Assembly: GCF_000001735.4 (NCBI RefSeq) | Contig: NC_003071.7 | Coordinates: forward strand, 1,623,001-1,687,000 | Reading direction: 5' to 3' | Origin: Arabidopsis thaliana | Taxonomy: Eukaryota > Streptophyta > Magnoliopsida > Brassicales > Brassicaceae | DNA length: 64,000 bases | Part shown: in pieces, positions 34,137-47,690 of the stretch | Layout of the letters: each line of letters begins with the position of its first letter | Numbering within the stretch: the first letter of the stretch is position 1 | Program-made: the position numbers and the translations under genes | The notes under the pieces: model-generated | What the model saw: the letters and a program-made list of their open reading frames with translations, nothing else | The model's database searches: none | What the model was told of the DNA's origin: nothing

Positions 34137-36563
34137 ATGTCTCCAATTGAGAATTCCTCATCTTGGACACTCGAATCCGACCTAGAAGATCTAGACCTCG
34201 ACCTCCAAGACTACAAACCATCCGTACCATTAAAGAAAGTCCCAAACGGAGACATTTTCGAAGCCTCACGCGCCGGTGACGTCGATAGACTCCGGTACCT
34301 TGTTGAAACCGGAGTCAACGTCAACGCACGTGACCGTTGGGACTCTGTTGCTCTTTACTACGCTTGTCTCGCTGGTCACATAGACTCTGCTCGATTGCTT
34401 CTAGAGAACGGTGCGATTTGCTCTGAACATACTTTTGATGGTGATCGTTGTCATTATGCTTCTCTTAATTTAAGGATTCGGAAGCTTCTGAAGGCTTTTG
34501 AAGCTCGTCCTCCTCCTCTTGCTCCTTTGCAAGCTTCTCTTAGAGATACCTTTTTGGGATGTTGTCATAATCGAGATTATCTTCAACAAGAAGAAGCTAA
34601 TCTTGATGTCTCTGGTATGTTACTATTTCACTCTTAATCCAATTTTTAATAAAGTTGAGTTCTTTGTATCTAGTTCTTAAGAAAGTTGAGTTCCTTGAAT
34701 CCAATTTCTGAAAAAAGTTCATCCCTTTGAATCGAGTTTTTGAGAAAGTTGAGTTCTTTGAATCCAATTTCTAAGAAAGTTGAGCTCTTTGAATCGAGTT
34801 TTTGAGAAAGTTGAGTTCTTGAACCGTTCCAATGTGTAGAGATGTTTACTGAGATAATTTGGCTTCACCATTTCACTCACAATCCAGTTTTTAGTAACGT
34901 CTAAATCGTTCTTGAGCTTGTTGCTTTGTATGTTACTCGAGACTAGAGAGAGAGGCTTAGTGTTTGCATTTTCTGGTTTTGTAGATACTCTGAGTGAGTT
35001 TGGTAGTTCGAATTACTTTCCACCGGATGTGATGTTCTATGTGCAAGGTAGACCTATTGAAGCACACAGGGTTATCTTAAGTGCTCGATCTCCGTTTTTC
35101 AAGCAGAAGTTTGAGAATGAATGGAAAGACCGGAGAGAAGTTCGGTTTTCGAAAGAGAAGCTTTCGTATCCTGCTCTCTGTAGTCTTATTCACTTCTTTT
35201 ATTCAGATAGGTTGGAGATATCTGTTGATGATATGGAAGATCTTGTTAGGATTTGCAAAGTTTGTAAATGTGAATCACTGCAGAAAATCATTGAGAAGGA
35301 ACTGATTCACCAGAGATATGCTGAGTATAAGACTCATAGAGATCTTGATAACTCCATGAAACGGTTTATCTTACAGGGTATATCACTTCCAGAGGAAGAC
35401 AGGCTTCCTGCTTCTTTGCATAGGATTCTTCGAGTTTCACTAGCGAAATCGTTTGTTGGTGATGTAATAGATTCATCTGTTGGGGATACGAGAGTTGGTG
35501 ATTCTGTGGAAAGTCTTGCTGATGTTTGTGTTAGAGTTGATAAAAGAAATTTCTACTGCCATCAAGTTATTCTAGCTTCAAGATCAGAGTACTTCAGAGC
35601 ACGATTATCACGAGTGAATGATTTTCATGAGGGGAAGAATGGTTTGCCGGGTGATACTCTTCCATTTCTTGAAGAACATGATTTGAGTGCAGAGGCTTTT
35701 GAGAAGATGATTGAGTATATGTAAGCATTTGTGATTGTAAAAGACCTGAAAAAAACTTGTTGAAGAAAGCATTGTTGTTATGGTAAGCTAACTCTATAAG
35801 CATTATCAGGTACACTGATGGCTTAAAGGAGATCAATCCGAATCAGGTCAAAAACTGTTTGCCATTTTGGAAAGTGTTTTTTTTTTATATATATTCTGCC
35901 CTCTGATAATTTGCTTACTTAGCAGGCTGAGGAGATCTTTGATGTTGCATCTCGCTACTTGCTGTTTCCGCTTAAACGTGCTGTGGCTGACGCCTTGTTG
36001 CCTCACTTGGAAACTGCCACACCTGCAGAACTCTGTCAATGGCTGGTTTTGTCAGATATGTATGGTTTTCTTCTTATCTAAACCTGTTTTCTAATTGATG
36101 TCTTTGATTCCGGTGGATTGTAGAATGCGGTGCTAAGAATGTTTCTGTTAGTAACACATTGATGGATGATATATGAGCTGACAGGTTTAGTTTAAAACTT
36201 CAATGGTATAGGTACGGAGTGTTGAAGATAAGAGAGTACTGCCTGGACTTGGTTGCTTGTAATTTTGAGGCATTTGTTGAAACCCACGAGTTCAGGGCAA
36301 TGTTATTAACATTGCCTCCACCATCAGGAGACTCTTCACTTCGAACCACTGTTCCAAGTGCACCAGGTGCCATGATGACCACAGACCAAGGGAATCTCCT
36401 TGATGATCTGAGAGAGAAGTGGCTTGAAGCAGAGGCTTTAGAGCTTGACATGAGAGACGAGAGTGCTTTGATTTTCGATAAGCGCCTTGCAATGCTTGTG
36501 GAAATAGCAGAGCGAGAGAAATCCGAATCAGAAGCTGAGGACTACAAAGACACCAGCGCATGA
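34137..36563 (+). CDS. Ankyrin repeat and double BTB/POZ domain protein (ABTB1-like)
   Basis: Five exons (34137-34614, 34985-35720, 35810-35846, 35926-36059, 36212-36563) give 578 codons plus stop. Residues about 40-110 form two ankyrin repeats ([40 protein letters not shown]). BTB1 begins near residue 170 ([20 protein letters not shown]) and BTB2 near 337 ([20 protein letters not shown]). The C-terminal part ends with an acidic helix ([16 protein letters not shown]). This is the plant orthologue of animal ABTB1/BPOZ, whose BTB domains act as CUL3 adaptors; a ubiquitin-ligase adaptor role is inferred. Probably At2g04740. Intron 1 carries a ~35-bp minisatellite. It converges on the fimbrin gene with 198 bp between stop codons. 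Confidence 0.95.
34640..34820 (+). repeat. ~35-bp minisatellite within intron 1
   Basis: About five tandem units of roughly 35 bp, each resembling TTGAATCGAGTTTTTGAGAA followed by AGTTGAGTTCT. The units alternate between CCAATTTCT and CGAGTTTTT variants, suggesting a higher-order two-unit period of about 70 bp. Confidence 0.8.
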
Positions 36564-36761
36564 TTATTGGTTTTTCTAAAAACAAGTTTTGAGTCTCTTC
36601 ATTATACATACTGTTACCTCGTTCTCGAACTTTTACACAAATGAATAAACATGTTGTAGATATTGATGATTAAATTTCATTATCTTAGTACATGCACCAT
36701 TTGCTTCACTAGCAGAGTTTAGTCATAAGAAATTTCAAACTTCTTTTACAATATCATCATT

Positions 36762-39748
36762 TTAAACATCTGAAGATCCATCGTCTGTCGACAAATTGGA
36801 GATCTCTTCGGTCACAGAGCTTACGTCAGTATCATCCGAGACAGTAGATTCAGTGTCTGATTGTTGCTGAAGGCTCCAGTTCATGATACTAGCAGCTAAT
36901 ATAAGCATCATTCTCTGGTTTACCTGGTTAACATACAAACAGATTAACTCGAAAAAGTTCGGAAAAATAAACCCGGTGCAATACGAAAATATATATACCT
37001 CTAAAATATCCTCAGGCAGCAAGAAGATTGAGCATCCAAGCTTCCTTGCAACACTTATGATGTATGTTGCATTCAAATTCTTTTCCTCTTCTGCTTAAAA
37101 ATGCAAATTATAAGCCATACCTATAATGCTGATAACAACAAAAAGAGACAGAACAAAGTAACATAGTATTGTTATTACGTGTTTCTCCTTTGGATACAAG
37201 ACTCCAGTTTACAACTCTTGGCTCTACAGCACTCAAAAGCTCTAAAAAGAAGATTCCATTTGCCAGATTCTTGTCCTAATAGAGTAACCATCAAAACTGT
37301 TAGGTTTAATGAAGATGGATTAGGGTTAGTTTACATGGTTTGACTCTTTTCTTTACCTTGAAGCTCACAGCTTGAGAGGTTCGACCACTTTTCTTGACTT
37401 TCCTATTTGCCCAGTTTAGAATATCTGCCTCTGTGATATCTTTACCTTGGCAGTGAGACCTCAAGTTGTTCAGGATTTGGAGCATTGTGTATCTCATCAA
37501 CTGCCACAAAAAAGCTGCAGATAGAAACAGATTGTCATCAAATTTGAACTGAAACTACCACATTAAACACACTTTCTTTTGCAAGAGGCTCACCGAGAAG
37601 TAGCTTCTTGTTTCCTTGCATAATGTCATGACCAGCTACATTGACAAGCGAGAAGTTCAATTCTTTCCCAATCTTGATAACTTGGTTACAATTCTCAACC
37701 TTCTTGAATGGCATTTTAATGGGAGGTTTATTCGCGTGCTTCCAGTTGACCGAGCCTGGTGATACTTTGTCAAGAACTTCAAGAAGAACCCATCTGCCAT
37801 ATGCCATGAGGAGGAGAGTTTGAGATTCTCTAGCAAGATTAAAAACAATGAAACAAAGATTGCAATACTCACCCATTTCTAACATCCTCGAAAACATTAT
37901 CGACATAAGTCACAGCACCGAGACTGTTCATCCAATGGCGAAAGCATCTTTCTTCTCGAGAAGTTTCTTCATCTTCTGTGACCATCTCAGCAACAGAGAT
38001 AGGCACCTTTGGACTCTCATCAGACAATCCATTCCTAAAACAGAGTTTTTCACATATTAGTTATAAAAAAAAACACTAGTAAACTTGCTCTTTATTAGCT
38101 TTCATGCTAGTGACCTGTGGTGAAACAGTTGTGCCACAAATGCAAGATTAAGATTTGCAGAGCCTTCAACTATATCTTTAGGAGAAAGGAATCTTTTACA
38201 GTCCAGCTTCTCTGCTTGCTCAAGAACCTTCGTCGCTCTTTCTGAAGGGTCTTTAATCTCTAATGTGACATTTGTACTGTGTTCTGGAGCTAAAGCATTG
38301 AGCAGGTATGCATATGCCTCTCCATCCTGACAAACCACAAAAGGAAAACTAACGAATCGAGTACACGAGAAAGAAACGAAATAAGCATACCAGGGACAAG
38401 GTAGTACCTTAACATCAGAAGAGAAATTGGTTACTTGTTTCTCATAACCAGCTTTCTTAAGATGAAAATTCATCCATTTTAGCAAAAGTTTCTCAGGAGC
38501 TAGTCCCATAAGCTCCTCCACATCCTGAAAAAACCATTCACAAAGAATATTTGAGTTTAGCTTCAGCCTCAAAGTTTTTAGAAAATGTTCACAATGTATA
38601 TTTTACCTGGTTTTCTTCCACCAACTCAACAAGTTGTGGAGTTTTCTTAAGATTGAGATCAGCCAACAATTGGATCTAAAACATAAACACAAACATTAGT
38701 AACCATGTCACATTCTCTTTAAGTAAAGTAATGTGAAGTAATTACCTTTATAATCTGAAAGATCAACCCTAGTACAAGATGTGGCTGCAAAGAAAGAGTT
38801 AGAAAACATAAGATGAAACTGAAAACAAAGGATTTAAAATACTTACTGTTCCTTCAGCAATGTCCTGAGTTCCAATGTTGACTACAGTGCAGCCAATTGC
38901 CTTAGCAGAGTTGAGACATAGTGAAAGATTTTCAGTTCTTTCCCATGGATTAAGTTCTTTCTTTGTGTTTATCGCTCTTTCGTCTATAGTCCCAGGCACA
39001 GCGATGTTTATAAGCTTACTGTGCAACCAAATGGAACAAGAAGTGGAATCACAAACCACTAAAAACTTTACCATGTTATAGAATAATTTGTAGATTTTAG
39101 ATTAATGTATACCACAAAAGAACACCATCTTTAACAAGATCAAACAAAGCATTTGTAGTAGGGTTGATTGGAAGATAGCTCTTCAAGTTAGGTTCATCTT
39201 TCAAATAACTATTGATATGTGACACATATGAAGCTTTCTCGGATTCGTTTATCGAGTGATGGAACGTTGTAGTACTTGTCTTGAGAAACGATGAAGCGCC
39301 TTTTGATCCTCGGGATTGCACACTTAAAAAGGCCTATCACAAATCATATAGTAAACGCAGTTTACGACATGGACCAATCCACTTATTGCCAATTTGTTAT
39401 AGATCATTAACAAACTCACCCGGAGAAAGGTTTCGAATTCAACTTCCTTAGCGCGATTGGGATAAGACTCATCCAATATAGTTTTGATCTCATTTTCATC
39501 AAACTTGCCATTGAAATATTTCAACTTTGCAAACACTGGTGGTAAATGTTTCACAGTGACACGACCGAATCGAGTTTTTGTCGAATAAAACTACGAAAAA
39601 AGTACCCAAAAGATCAATTTGTTGAATACTAAAGTGATATAACGATATTAAAGAGACTGACCTTGGATTTAAGAGTGCGTAACTCCACTTGTGTGAATTG
39701 GCTTTGTAGCCATGGATCAGAGACAAGAACACCAACGTAACTAGACAT
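36762..39748 (-). CDS. FIM3: Fimbrin/plastin, actin-bundling protein with four CH domains
   Basis: Fourteen exons on the minus strand (39662-39748, 39420-39590, 39113-39333, 38847-39018, 38746-38784, 38607-38675, 38408-38524, 38115-38326, 37873-38034, 37594-37793, 37357-37514, 37179-37275, 36999-37090, 36762-36923) sum to 652 codons plus stop. After an N-terminal degenerate EF-hand region, four calponin-homology domains follow: about 120-237 ([38 protein letters not shown]), 265-368, 390-495 ([40 protein letters not shown]) and 510-620 ([40 protein letters not shown]). The tail is acidic ([16 protein letters not shown]). Fimbrins cross-link parallel actin filaments; plant ones are Ca-independent. 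The symbol rests on At2g04750 being Fimbrin-3. Confidence 0.95.
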
Positions 39749-40450
39749 CTCTTGAATATGATGATTCTTGCTCAAATCTTGTTTAGAGAAAGATCGCTTA
39801 ATTTATATTTCTTCCTACTTAGATTGAAATAAAACAGAGGCGGGAGAGATGTTTTTGATTAGTATTTTTATTTTCTTTATTTAAATGTTTGTTCTCTGAC
39901 ATTTTTAAGAATAATAGGTTATTACATTAGTGATTCCAGAGGCTTTTTATAGAAGATTATTTCTGTAAGATTGTAAATATCTAAATATTTAATGATTTAT
40001 TATATTTTTATCTAAATAATGGATATTTCTATCAATTTATGTAGATTTTATTAGAACTTGACAAATATTAAAAGTGATTTTCAATAGTACCTTTTGTTAT
40101 GTTTTTTCTTTCCTCAAAAATTACAGCAAAAATCCAACATTGCCACAGAATTGCGTTTGATACCCTTCCTAATTATGAACCCTTCTTAAACCACCCAAAA
40201 ACTCTTCAAACATAATTTTCTTATAATGGTAATTTAGATAATTTCTCAATCTAAATTACTCAATTTTTAATCATACAAAAAAAAAAAATTACTCAATCTT
40301 TAACAAAAACTAAAATAAAATAAAAAATAAGAATAATAATAATAATAATTTCTCAATCTTTAATCCTACACATTATCAAGAAAATATTGGTTATCATATG
40401 CAATGAATAATTTGGTTTAAAATTTTAGAGACATAGTATTTATCTTCCAA

Positions 40451-40600
40451 GTGTCGTTAGATCAACTGGTAATCTTAGGAAAAGCTTAGAGATCGTCGGT
40501 TCGAGTGTCGCTTAGGAAAAAATTAGTAAATGTTGTAGTGTACTAATCTGGGAAGATTACGGGTTTTGGTACAGAATCTCCTAATATTTTTTTAAAATGA
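40451..40600 (+). repeat. Possible tRNA-derived SINE
   Basis: A box A-like TAGATCAACTGG (about 40467-40478) and a box B-like GGTTCGAGTGTC (about 40499-40510) are spaced as in an RNA polymerase III internal promoter. They are followed by an unrelated body and a T-rich end. No clear flanking duplication was found, and the segment does not fold as an intact tRNA. Confidence 0.4.
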
Positions 40601-40732
40601 TATAAAGTATTTATTAGGCATTCTTCAATCACCACACGAAATGTGAACCTAAACTATGATAAGGTTTTTCGAATACCCTTTTTCCACATTTATCAATTTA
40701 AAATCTCTCGGAATCAGCATTAAGCATAAGCA

Positions 40733-40800
40733 TGTCTGGCCCAAGTGGATACGACGGTAGAGTGGCTGTCCTAGAGGCCCATCATGATTTCCAAAAAAAG
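40733..40800 (+). repeat. Second possible tRNA-like/SINE fragment
   Basis: The GC-richer stretch GGCCCAAGTGGATACGACGG and GTAGAGTGGCTGTCCTAGAG ends in an A run at 40793-40799. It stands out from AT-rich surroundings and has a box A-like portion, but no box B. Assignment is weak. Confidence 0.25.
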
Positions 40801-41601
40801 ATCTTATGTACAAGTCCATTTCTAAGAGAAATTTAGAACATAACCATAAGAACTATCATTTATATAGTACTGGATAAGGTATGCGAGTGTAAGATATAAA
40901 TTCAAAGATTTATAGATAATATTTAAATTTTAGAATAGTAAATAGTGATTTACACACTTTTTCTAATATTTAATTTAGTAAACTTGAATTAATAAAAATT
41001 CCAATCATACACATTAAATTTTACTATACATCTTAAGTATCCATTTCATCGTAATAAACTGTATTTTAATTTTCTACACTCTAATTTATTGAATATTTGA
41101 ATTTTAAATAGCAACTCATATACTTTTTCAATATTTAATTTAATATTTTCTTGAAAAATATTCAGTCTTACAAATTTGATTTTCTAATACTATATATATA
41201 TATATATATTTATTTATTTATCATAATAAAATACTATTTAATTTGATTTTATTAAAATTCAAATACAATTCTATTTTGCAATACAAATACAATTTAATTA
41301 TATAAACTCTTATTGTTAGTTTTCATGTTTAGTAAGAAAAATTAAAGTTAAATTTTGTAAATATAGACATTTAATTAGTATATGTGAATATGTTTCTTTT
41401 TTGTAGTTTTCCTTTTTGTTAAGAAGAAAGTAAAACTTTCTAACACATATTAACATCTAAATGATAAACTTAACACGTGTCATGGTTATGCGAGTAACTA
41501 ATTTTAAAACTCATATTTTATATAATAAAATTAATCAAGATCCAAACTCAAACTATTTAGTTTCAAGTATTAACAAGGCCTAAAATGTAATAAGATTTTA
41601 G

Positions 41602-44600
41602 CTTTGGAAGACTACACCGACGATTTAGAGAGCCAAGAAAAAGGTGAGATTGTTACTAAGCAATCAGCTGAGCTAGTGGTCTCTTCAGAGGTGGTAGGTA
41701 CGCAGGAGACTCGTCCCTCTTTTCCTCGAGCTTCTAAAACTATGCACAAGGTTGTTAAAGGATCCGTCAATCAAAACACAAAGGGTAACCAGAGTGTTTC
41801 AGATCGCCGGGTCACCAAAAAGAAGTAATCATATGTCGGTTTTTTTTTGGAATGTCCGTGGTCTAAATAAATCTTCAAAACATTCCATCGTCCGCAAGTG
41901 GTTATCTCAAAGTTCTATGCAGTTTGGTGGTCTTCTCGAAACGCGAGTTAATGAGGGCAAATCATCAGATATAATTTCGTCTACTTTTCAGGATTGGTCT
42001 TCACTGACTAATTACTACAAATCACATCGTTTAGGCCGCATTTGGGTAGTGTGGAGTGCAAGTGTTCGCTTAACTCCTGTATTACTTGTTCAGTTTTATT
42101 GGAGGGAAAAGAGGAAGAGTTCTTTTGCTCCTTTATTTATGCTTCAAATTATGTGGAGGAGAGGAAAATATTGTGGGAAGACATTAGACATCACCACGAT
42201 TCACCCATGTTTCGCAACAAACCGTGGATGCTTTGTGGTGATTTTAACGAGATTCTCGATGGATACCATGGTCCTCGCTTTACCTGGTGTAACAAGCGGG
42301 AGGATGGTTTGATATGCAAAAAACTTGATCGAGTTCTTGTTAATGATTCATGGTGTACTACTTTCCCGCACTCTTATAGTGTTTTTGAGTCTGGAGGTTG
42401 TTTTGATCATACAAGGGGAAGGATAATGCTTGAGGCTGAAGCGATAGGGGGTCGCAAGCCGTTTAAATTTGTTAATGTCCTCACGACATTACCTCAGTTT
42501 TTGCCTGCGGTAGAGAGCCACTAGAATGCTTCTGCTCCTTTGTTTATTTCTACTTCAGCTTTGCATAGATTCTTAAAGAAGCTAAAGACCTTAAAGCCGA
42601 GCTTGAGAATTATGGGGAAAGAGAAATTAGGGGACTTGCCAAAGCGCACTCGTGAGGCTCATGAATTGCTCTGTGAAAAGCAAAGTAACACACTAGTTAA
42701 CCCGACGCAGCAAATTATCGCAGAAGAGTTGCAGGCCTATACCGCTTGGCAGCATTGAGCAGATCTGGAAGAAGGCTACATGAAACAAAAATCAAAACTT
42801 CACTGGATGAAAGTTGGTGACAGAAATAACTCTTACTTCCATAAAGCTGCGCAAGTAAGAAAAATGCAAAACTCAATTCGGGAGATAAAGGGACCGAATG
42901 ATGTTTTGCTGCAAACTAGTGAGGAAATAAAAGGAGAAGCTGTGCGATTCTTTAAAGAGTTTCTCACACATCAACCAAGTGATTTTCAGGGCATGTCAGT
43001 TGACGACTTGAGAAACCTGATGTCATTTAGATGTTCTGCAACTGATCAGGACATGTTGACGAGAGAGGTAACAGCAGAAGAAATTCAAAAAGTTTTGTTT
43101 GCGATACCATGTAACAAATCCCCGGGTCCTGACGGATACACAAGTGAGTTCTTCAAAGCGACTTGGTCAATAACCGGTAAAGATTTCATTGCTGCAATCC
43201 AATCCTTTTTTGTTAAAGGCTTCCTTCCTAAAGGGCTAAATGCAACAATTCTAGCGCTCATACCGAAAAAGATGAAGCTACCTTGATGCGAGATTATCGA
43301 CCTATTTCATGCTGTAATGTGATATACAAGGTAATCTCTAAGATTATAGCTAATCGCCTTAAAGCTATGTTGCCAAGTTTTATTCTCCAAAATCAATCTG
43401 CTTTTGTTAAGGAAAGGCTCTTGATGGAAAATGTTCTTTTGGCCACGGAGTTAGTCAAGGACTACCATAAAGATTCAATCTCTCCTCGATGTGCCATGAA
43501 AATCGATATTTCGAAAGCGTTTGATTCCGTTCAATGGCAATTCCTGCTGAATACTTTAGAGGCTCTAAATTTTCCGGAAAAAATCCGCCATTGGATAAAA
43601 CTTTGTATCTCGACGGCCACATTTTCTGTCCAAGTTAATGGGGAACTGGCAGGTTTCTTTGGCAACAAGAGAGGTTTGAGACAAGGTTGTGCTCTCTCTC
43701 CGTACCTTTTTGTTATCTGCATGAATGTTCTGTCTCACATGATTGATGAAGCTGCAGTTCGCAGAAACATTGGTTATCACCCTAAATGCAAGAAGCTCAG
43801 TCTAACTCATTTATGTTTTGTCGATGACTTAATGGTGTTCATAGATGGTCAGCAGAGATCGATTGAAGGAGTTATCAATATTTTTCATGAGTTTGCAGGC
43901 AAGTCAGGGCTGCACATAAGCTTGGAGAAATCCACACTTTATCTTGCCGGGGTTTCTGAACCGAATAGAGACCACATTCTCTCTGCTTTTTCGTTCGCAA
44001 GTGGTCAGTTACCGGTTCGTTATTTGGGTCTTCCACTTATGACGAAGCAGATGACAACTGCGGATTACTCGCCTCTTATTGACAAAGTAAGATCAAAAAT
44101 AAGCTCCTAGACAGCTCGCTCACTCTCCTATGCGGGACGTCTTGCTCTAATCAATTATGTGATAGTAAGTCTGTCCAATTTCTGGATGTCTGCATATCGC
44201 CTACCAGCAGGATGCTTAAAAGAAATTGAGAAGCTATGTTCTGCTTTCTTGTGGTCTGAACCTGAGCTTAATCACAAGAGAGCAAAAATAGCATGGACTT
44301 CGCTCCGCAAACCGAAACAAGAAGGAGGATTGGGTATCAAATCACTTTCGGAAGCAAATAAGGTTAGTTGTTTAAAACTGATCTGGAGACTCATATGCTC
44401 GGCAGCCTTCTTTGTGGGTTAATTGGGTTTGGACTTATATCATTCGGAAAGGTTCCTTCTGGTCTACAAACGATCGCTCTAGCTTGGGGTCTTGGATGTG
44501 GAAGAAGCTACTTAAGTATAGAGAAGTGGCTAAAACAATGTGTAAGGTTGAGACAAGAAGTGGTAGTTCAACATCGTTCTGGTATGACAATTGGTCACAG

Positions 44601-45530
44601 CTCGGGCAGCTTGTGGATATTACAAATGCTCGCAGAACAATAAACATGGGGATTCCGTTAGAAGCTACGGTGGAAACTGTATTGGCTTCTCACAGGACTA
44701 GGCGACATCGTACAGCCATTTACAACAAGATAGAGGCAGAGATTCAGTATACTCGTCAAAACAGGAGGTTAGGTGACGACATATCACTGTGGCGTTCTTC
44801 AGGTGACAATTTCAGACAGAGCTTCTCAACAAAAGCAACTTGGCACAACATCCGGGTTCTTCACACACGCAGACTTTGGTATAAGGGTGTTTGGTTCTCC
44901 TACAACACACCCAAATACTCTTTCCTGCTGTGGCTTGCGATCCATGATAGATTATCTACGGGTGATCGGATCAAAAAGTGGAATTCCGGACAACAAATCA
45001 ACTGTGTTCTTTGTGGCAATGTTGAAGAATCAAGAAACCACTTATTCTTCTCCTGCCATTATACCACTGCAATTTGGGACAATCTCACTAGGCGTCTCCT
45101 ATCACACGAATATTCAACTGATTGAGATCGTCTACTTGCTCTCCTCTGCAGCTCAACTCTACCAAGTGAACCTCTCTTCCTGTTTCGCTACGTCTTCCAA
45201 GCATCTCTTTATCACATCTGGCGGGAAAGAAATGCAAGACGTCACGGAGAAGCGCAGTCCCCCTCAACTCGACTCATCCAACTCATCGACAAAACCGTGC
45301 GAAACAGAATCAGCTCAATCAACGACGTTGGCGACCATAGCTACGACAATTGTCTACGACTATGGTTCTCAACGCGTCCTTCACCATGATTCTCTTCTAA
45401 CTGCTTCATTTTTTCAGAAATTATCTGCACTCTTCTTTATTCTCAGTCTAAATCATTAGAAAAACAGAAGCATCTATTGTAACAACGTTTTTTTTTTGAA
45501 TATAAATTTTACATTCTTTCAAAAAAAAAA
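41602..45530 (+). mobile_element. LINE (non-LTR retrotransposon), 5'-truncated, defective
   Basis: The 3.93-kb element ends in an A run (45521-45530) and is flanked by direct repeats TAAGATTTTAG (41591-41601 and 45531-45541; 13 bp if the preceding AA is counted). At the 5' end only the tail of ORF1 remains. ORF2 follows with endonuclease, reverse transcriptase and a C-terminal zinc-knuckle (zf-RVT) region, broken into several frames. This is the standard arrangement of Arabidopsis L1-type LINEs (TA11-like). Confidence 0.93.
41833..45398 (+). pseudogene. LINE ORF2 remnant: endonuclease, reverse transcriptase, zf-RVT
   Basis: ATG at 41833 begins MSVFFWNVRGLNKSS, the start of the apurinic-type endonuclease. 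A frameshift near 42040 continues as ERKILWEDIRHHHDSPM and MLCGDFNEILDG, after which about 40 residues seem deleted before YHGPRFTWCNKREDGLICKK. A stop lies near 42522. RT segments include IPCNKSPGPDGYTSEFFK, then after a frameshift at about 43285 DYRPISCCNVIYKVISKIIA, KIDISKAFDSVQWQFL, RGLRQGCALSPYLFVI and FVDDLMVF (Val replacing the usual Ala of the catalytic box). A later stop is at about 44108. The C terminus has the CVLCGNVEESRNHLFFSC zinc motif and YHIWRERNARRHG in further frames. Confidence 0.9.
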
Positions 45531-45541
45531 TAAGATTTTAG

Positions 45542-47442
45542 TGTAGTAAGGGCCAAAAAGTTACTATGAACAAATGGACACTAGAGGCTGGTCCCGGATG
45601 TCGAAAGAGTTTATGGGCCAAAGATTCGGAACTTTAAAAAAAAACTTGAAATAGTGTTGGGCGGACTTTAGAATTTTAGATTATGTTAATTACGGTATGT
45701 AAAAGTTCATTAATTGATCGCAATCAACAACGAGATGAGGACCCAAAATTCTGACTATTATCTTCTTCATTTTTTCTTTTTAAGCTTATATCATTAATTT
45801 GGGCTTCTGATTATGTTAATGTGAACTTCAACAAAGTTTTTTTTGAAATCTAAGTTTAATAAAGTTAGGCCAATGAAAATGCTTTTTTTTTTTTTGATAA
45901 ACTCTATTAGCTGATCAGCTCAGCTTTAGTAGAAACGCACCAAAGAGTTGATTTTTTTCTGAAAGACAACCACATCACAATGTCTAACCCATAAAAATGC
46001 ATAGGTCCATCAAGTTTTGGGAGAGAAGAGGTTCATATACAAATCCAAACTCCACAAGTCAAAAATCATTAATAAACTAATGTGCTTTTGCATCATGCGC
46101 ATAGTTGTAATGCATGTACCACTTTCCTTTGTAAGGCATGTATTAAGATGTTAGAAAAAAAAAATTTTATGGGAAATAGATTGGGTCAAAAGAGATGCAA
46201 AGCAGCTGTATCTAAATTCTTATTGAAAGTATACAAAAGTCCGTTGCAAATTATGTAATTTATAACATTCTTGTAGTTTTAGCTTCCACTAAAGAAGATA
46301 AACTATGTTAGAACCTAGTTCTTAACAGATATAAGAATGATCAAAAAGGGTAATGATATTAATAAACGATATAATTGCCCACGCCTAATCAAGAACTGGC
46401 CTACATGGTGGCTGTGTAAAGATACGATGCCGTTTAATGATGAATGATTAGCTGTCTTGTCCCAGGAGAAAGTAAGGGTTAATGATTAAAAGTGATGTTT
46501 GAGGGTTGGATGATTGTATCCTGCCTAGCTACGTGGTCACCTTCAACAACTTTCACTGTCAAATAGTCTTAGCCTGTCCGGCCAAAAACAACATTATCTA
46601 TATAACAAGAAGCTTAGTATGTTCATGTATCCTTGGACGGTGAGATATAGACATGATAATATTTATGTCTTATGTCTTCATGGCAATGCATGAATCTTTA
46701 TACCGAGTCTATACTTGCATTATCTAAATCCCGACATCAAAGTATTTTCATCTCTTTCTTTTTGTTTCATATATATATATATATATAAGAACTAGATTTT
46801 AACCCGTAATATACCGCGGAGACAATTTATTTTTTAAAGTTACTATATATAAAAGTTTGCAAATTATATTTATTTATAAAATATTTTTATTTTATAGTTT
46901 ACGATTGTTATTAAGTAACGTCCTGTCAAACCCCTCCCGCCAATCCGTCCCGTAAAAAAAACTCACTGATTTTATTTATGATATGTTTATGAATCATTGT
47001 CTAAATATTTTTTAATTTTGTAGTAATTAAATGCTATCAAATATCTCTGCGGTTTGATGATTATAATCGAATTATTATAGTCATGTAGAAAAACAATATC
47101 AAAAATGATAATTTTGTAGTAATTAAATGATATTAAATATTTTGGAAGTTTTATTTTACTAACTAATCGTGTAATTAATGTGGAGAGATTTTGGGAAGAT
47201 TGTCAAATATTTAATTCAAAGATTTTCTTTCTAATTATCAAAAACAATTATTAAATGCCAGTGGCAGCCACTGTAAATAAATCCCAACTCCAGAATTTAT
47301 TTCACAAAGTGGCTGCAAAAATGTATATATAGATATAAAAGGGTTAAAGTTAGAAAGTAGAGACTCTTTTTCAAAAAGATTAATGTTGCGATTATATAAT
47401 TAGACAAAACCAATTTTTGGTATTGTCATGACAAAATTATAT
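45542..47442. other. AT-rich intergenic region
   Basis: No gene recognised. The segment at about 46788-46825 (CTAGATTTTAACCCGTAATA, then CCGCGG) resembles a recurrent Arabidopsis repeat terminus, and (TA)n occurs at about 46771-46786. The region ends with GTT, the left target duplication of the CACTA element. Confidence 0.4.
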
Positions 47443-47690
47443 GTTCACTACAAGAAAACAGTTAAATACCCAATACACCCGGCGACTACATACATAGTCG
47501 CTATATTTGATGACTATTTGGCTACAATTATACGACTAATTTACAACTAACAAAAATATAGACGTTAGTTAGTCGCCAAATTACTACTGTAGAGGCGAGA
47601 CGCCTTGGTAGTCGCTAAAGGGCGACTATTATATGACACTTTGTAATTAGTCGCCGAATGTTGTCGTAAATTAGTCGCTATTTTGTGATT

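Larger units (their letters stand above)
39749..41588. other. AT-rich intergenic region with SINE-like segments
   Basis: Fimbrin promoter at the left end. No protein gene seen. Two tRNA-like segments are listed separately (40451 and 40733). An (ATA)n run is at about 40328-40350 and a (TA)n run at about 41191-41208. Confidence 0.4.
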
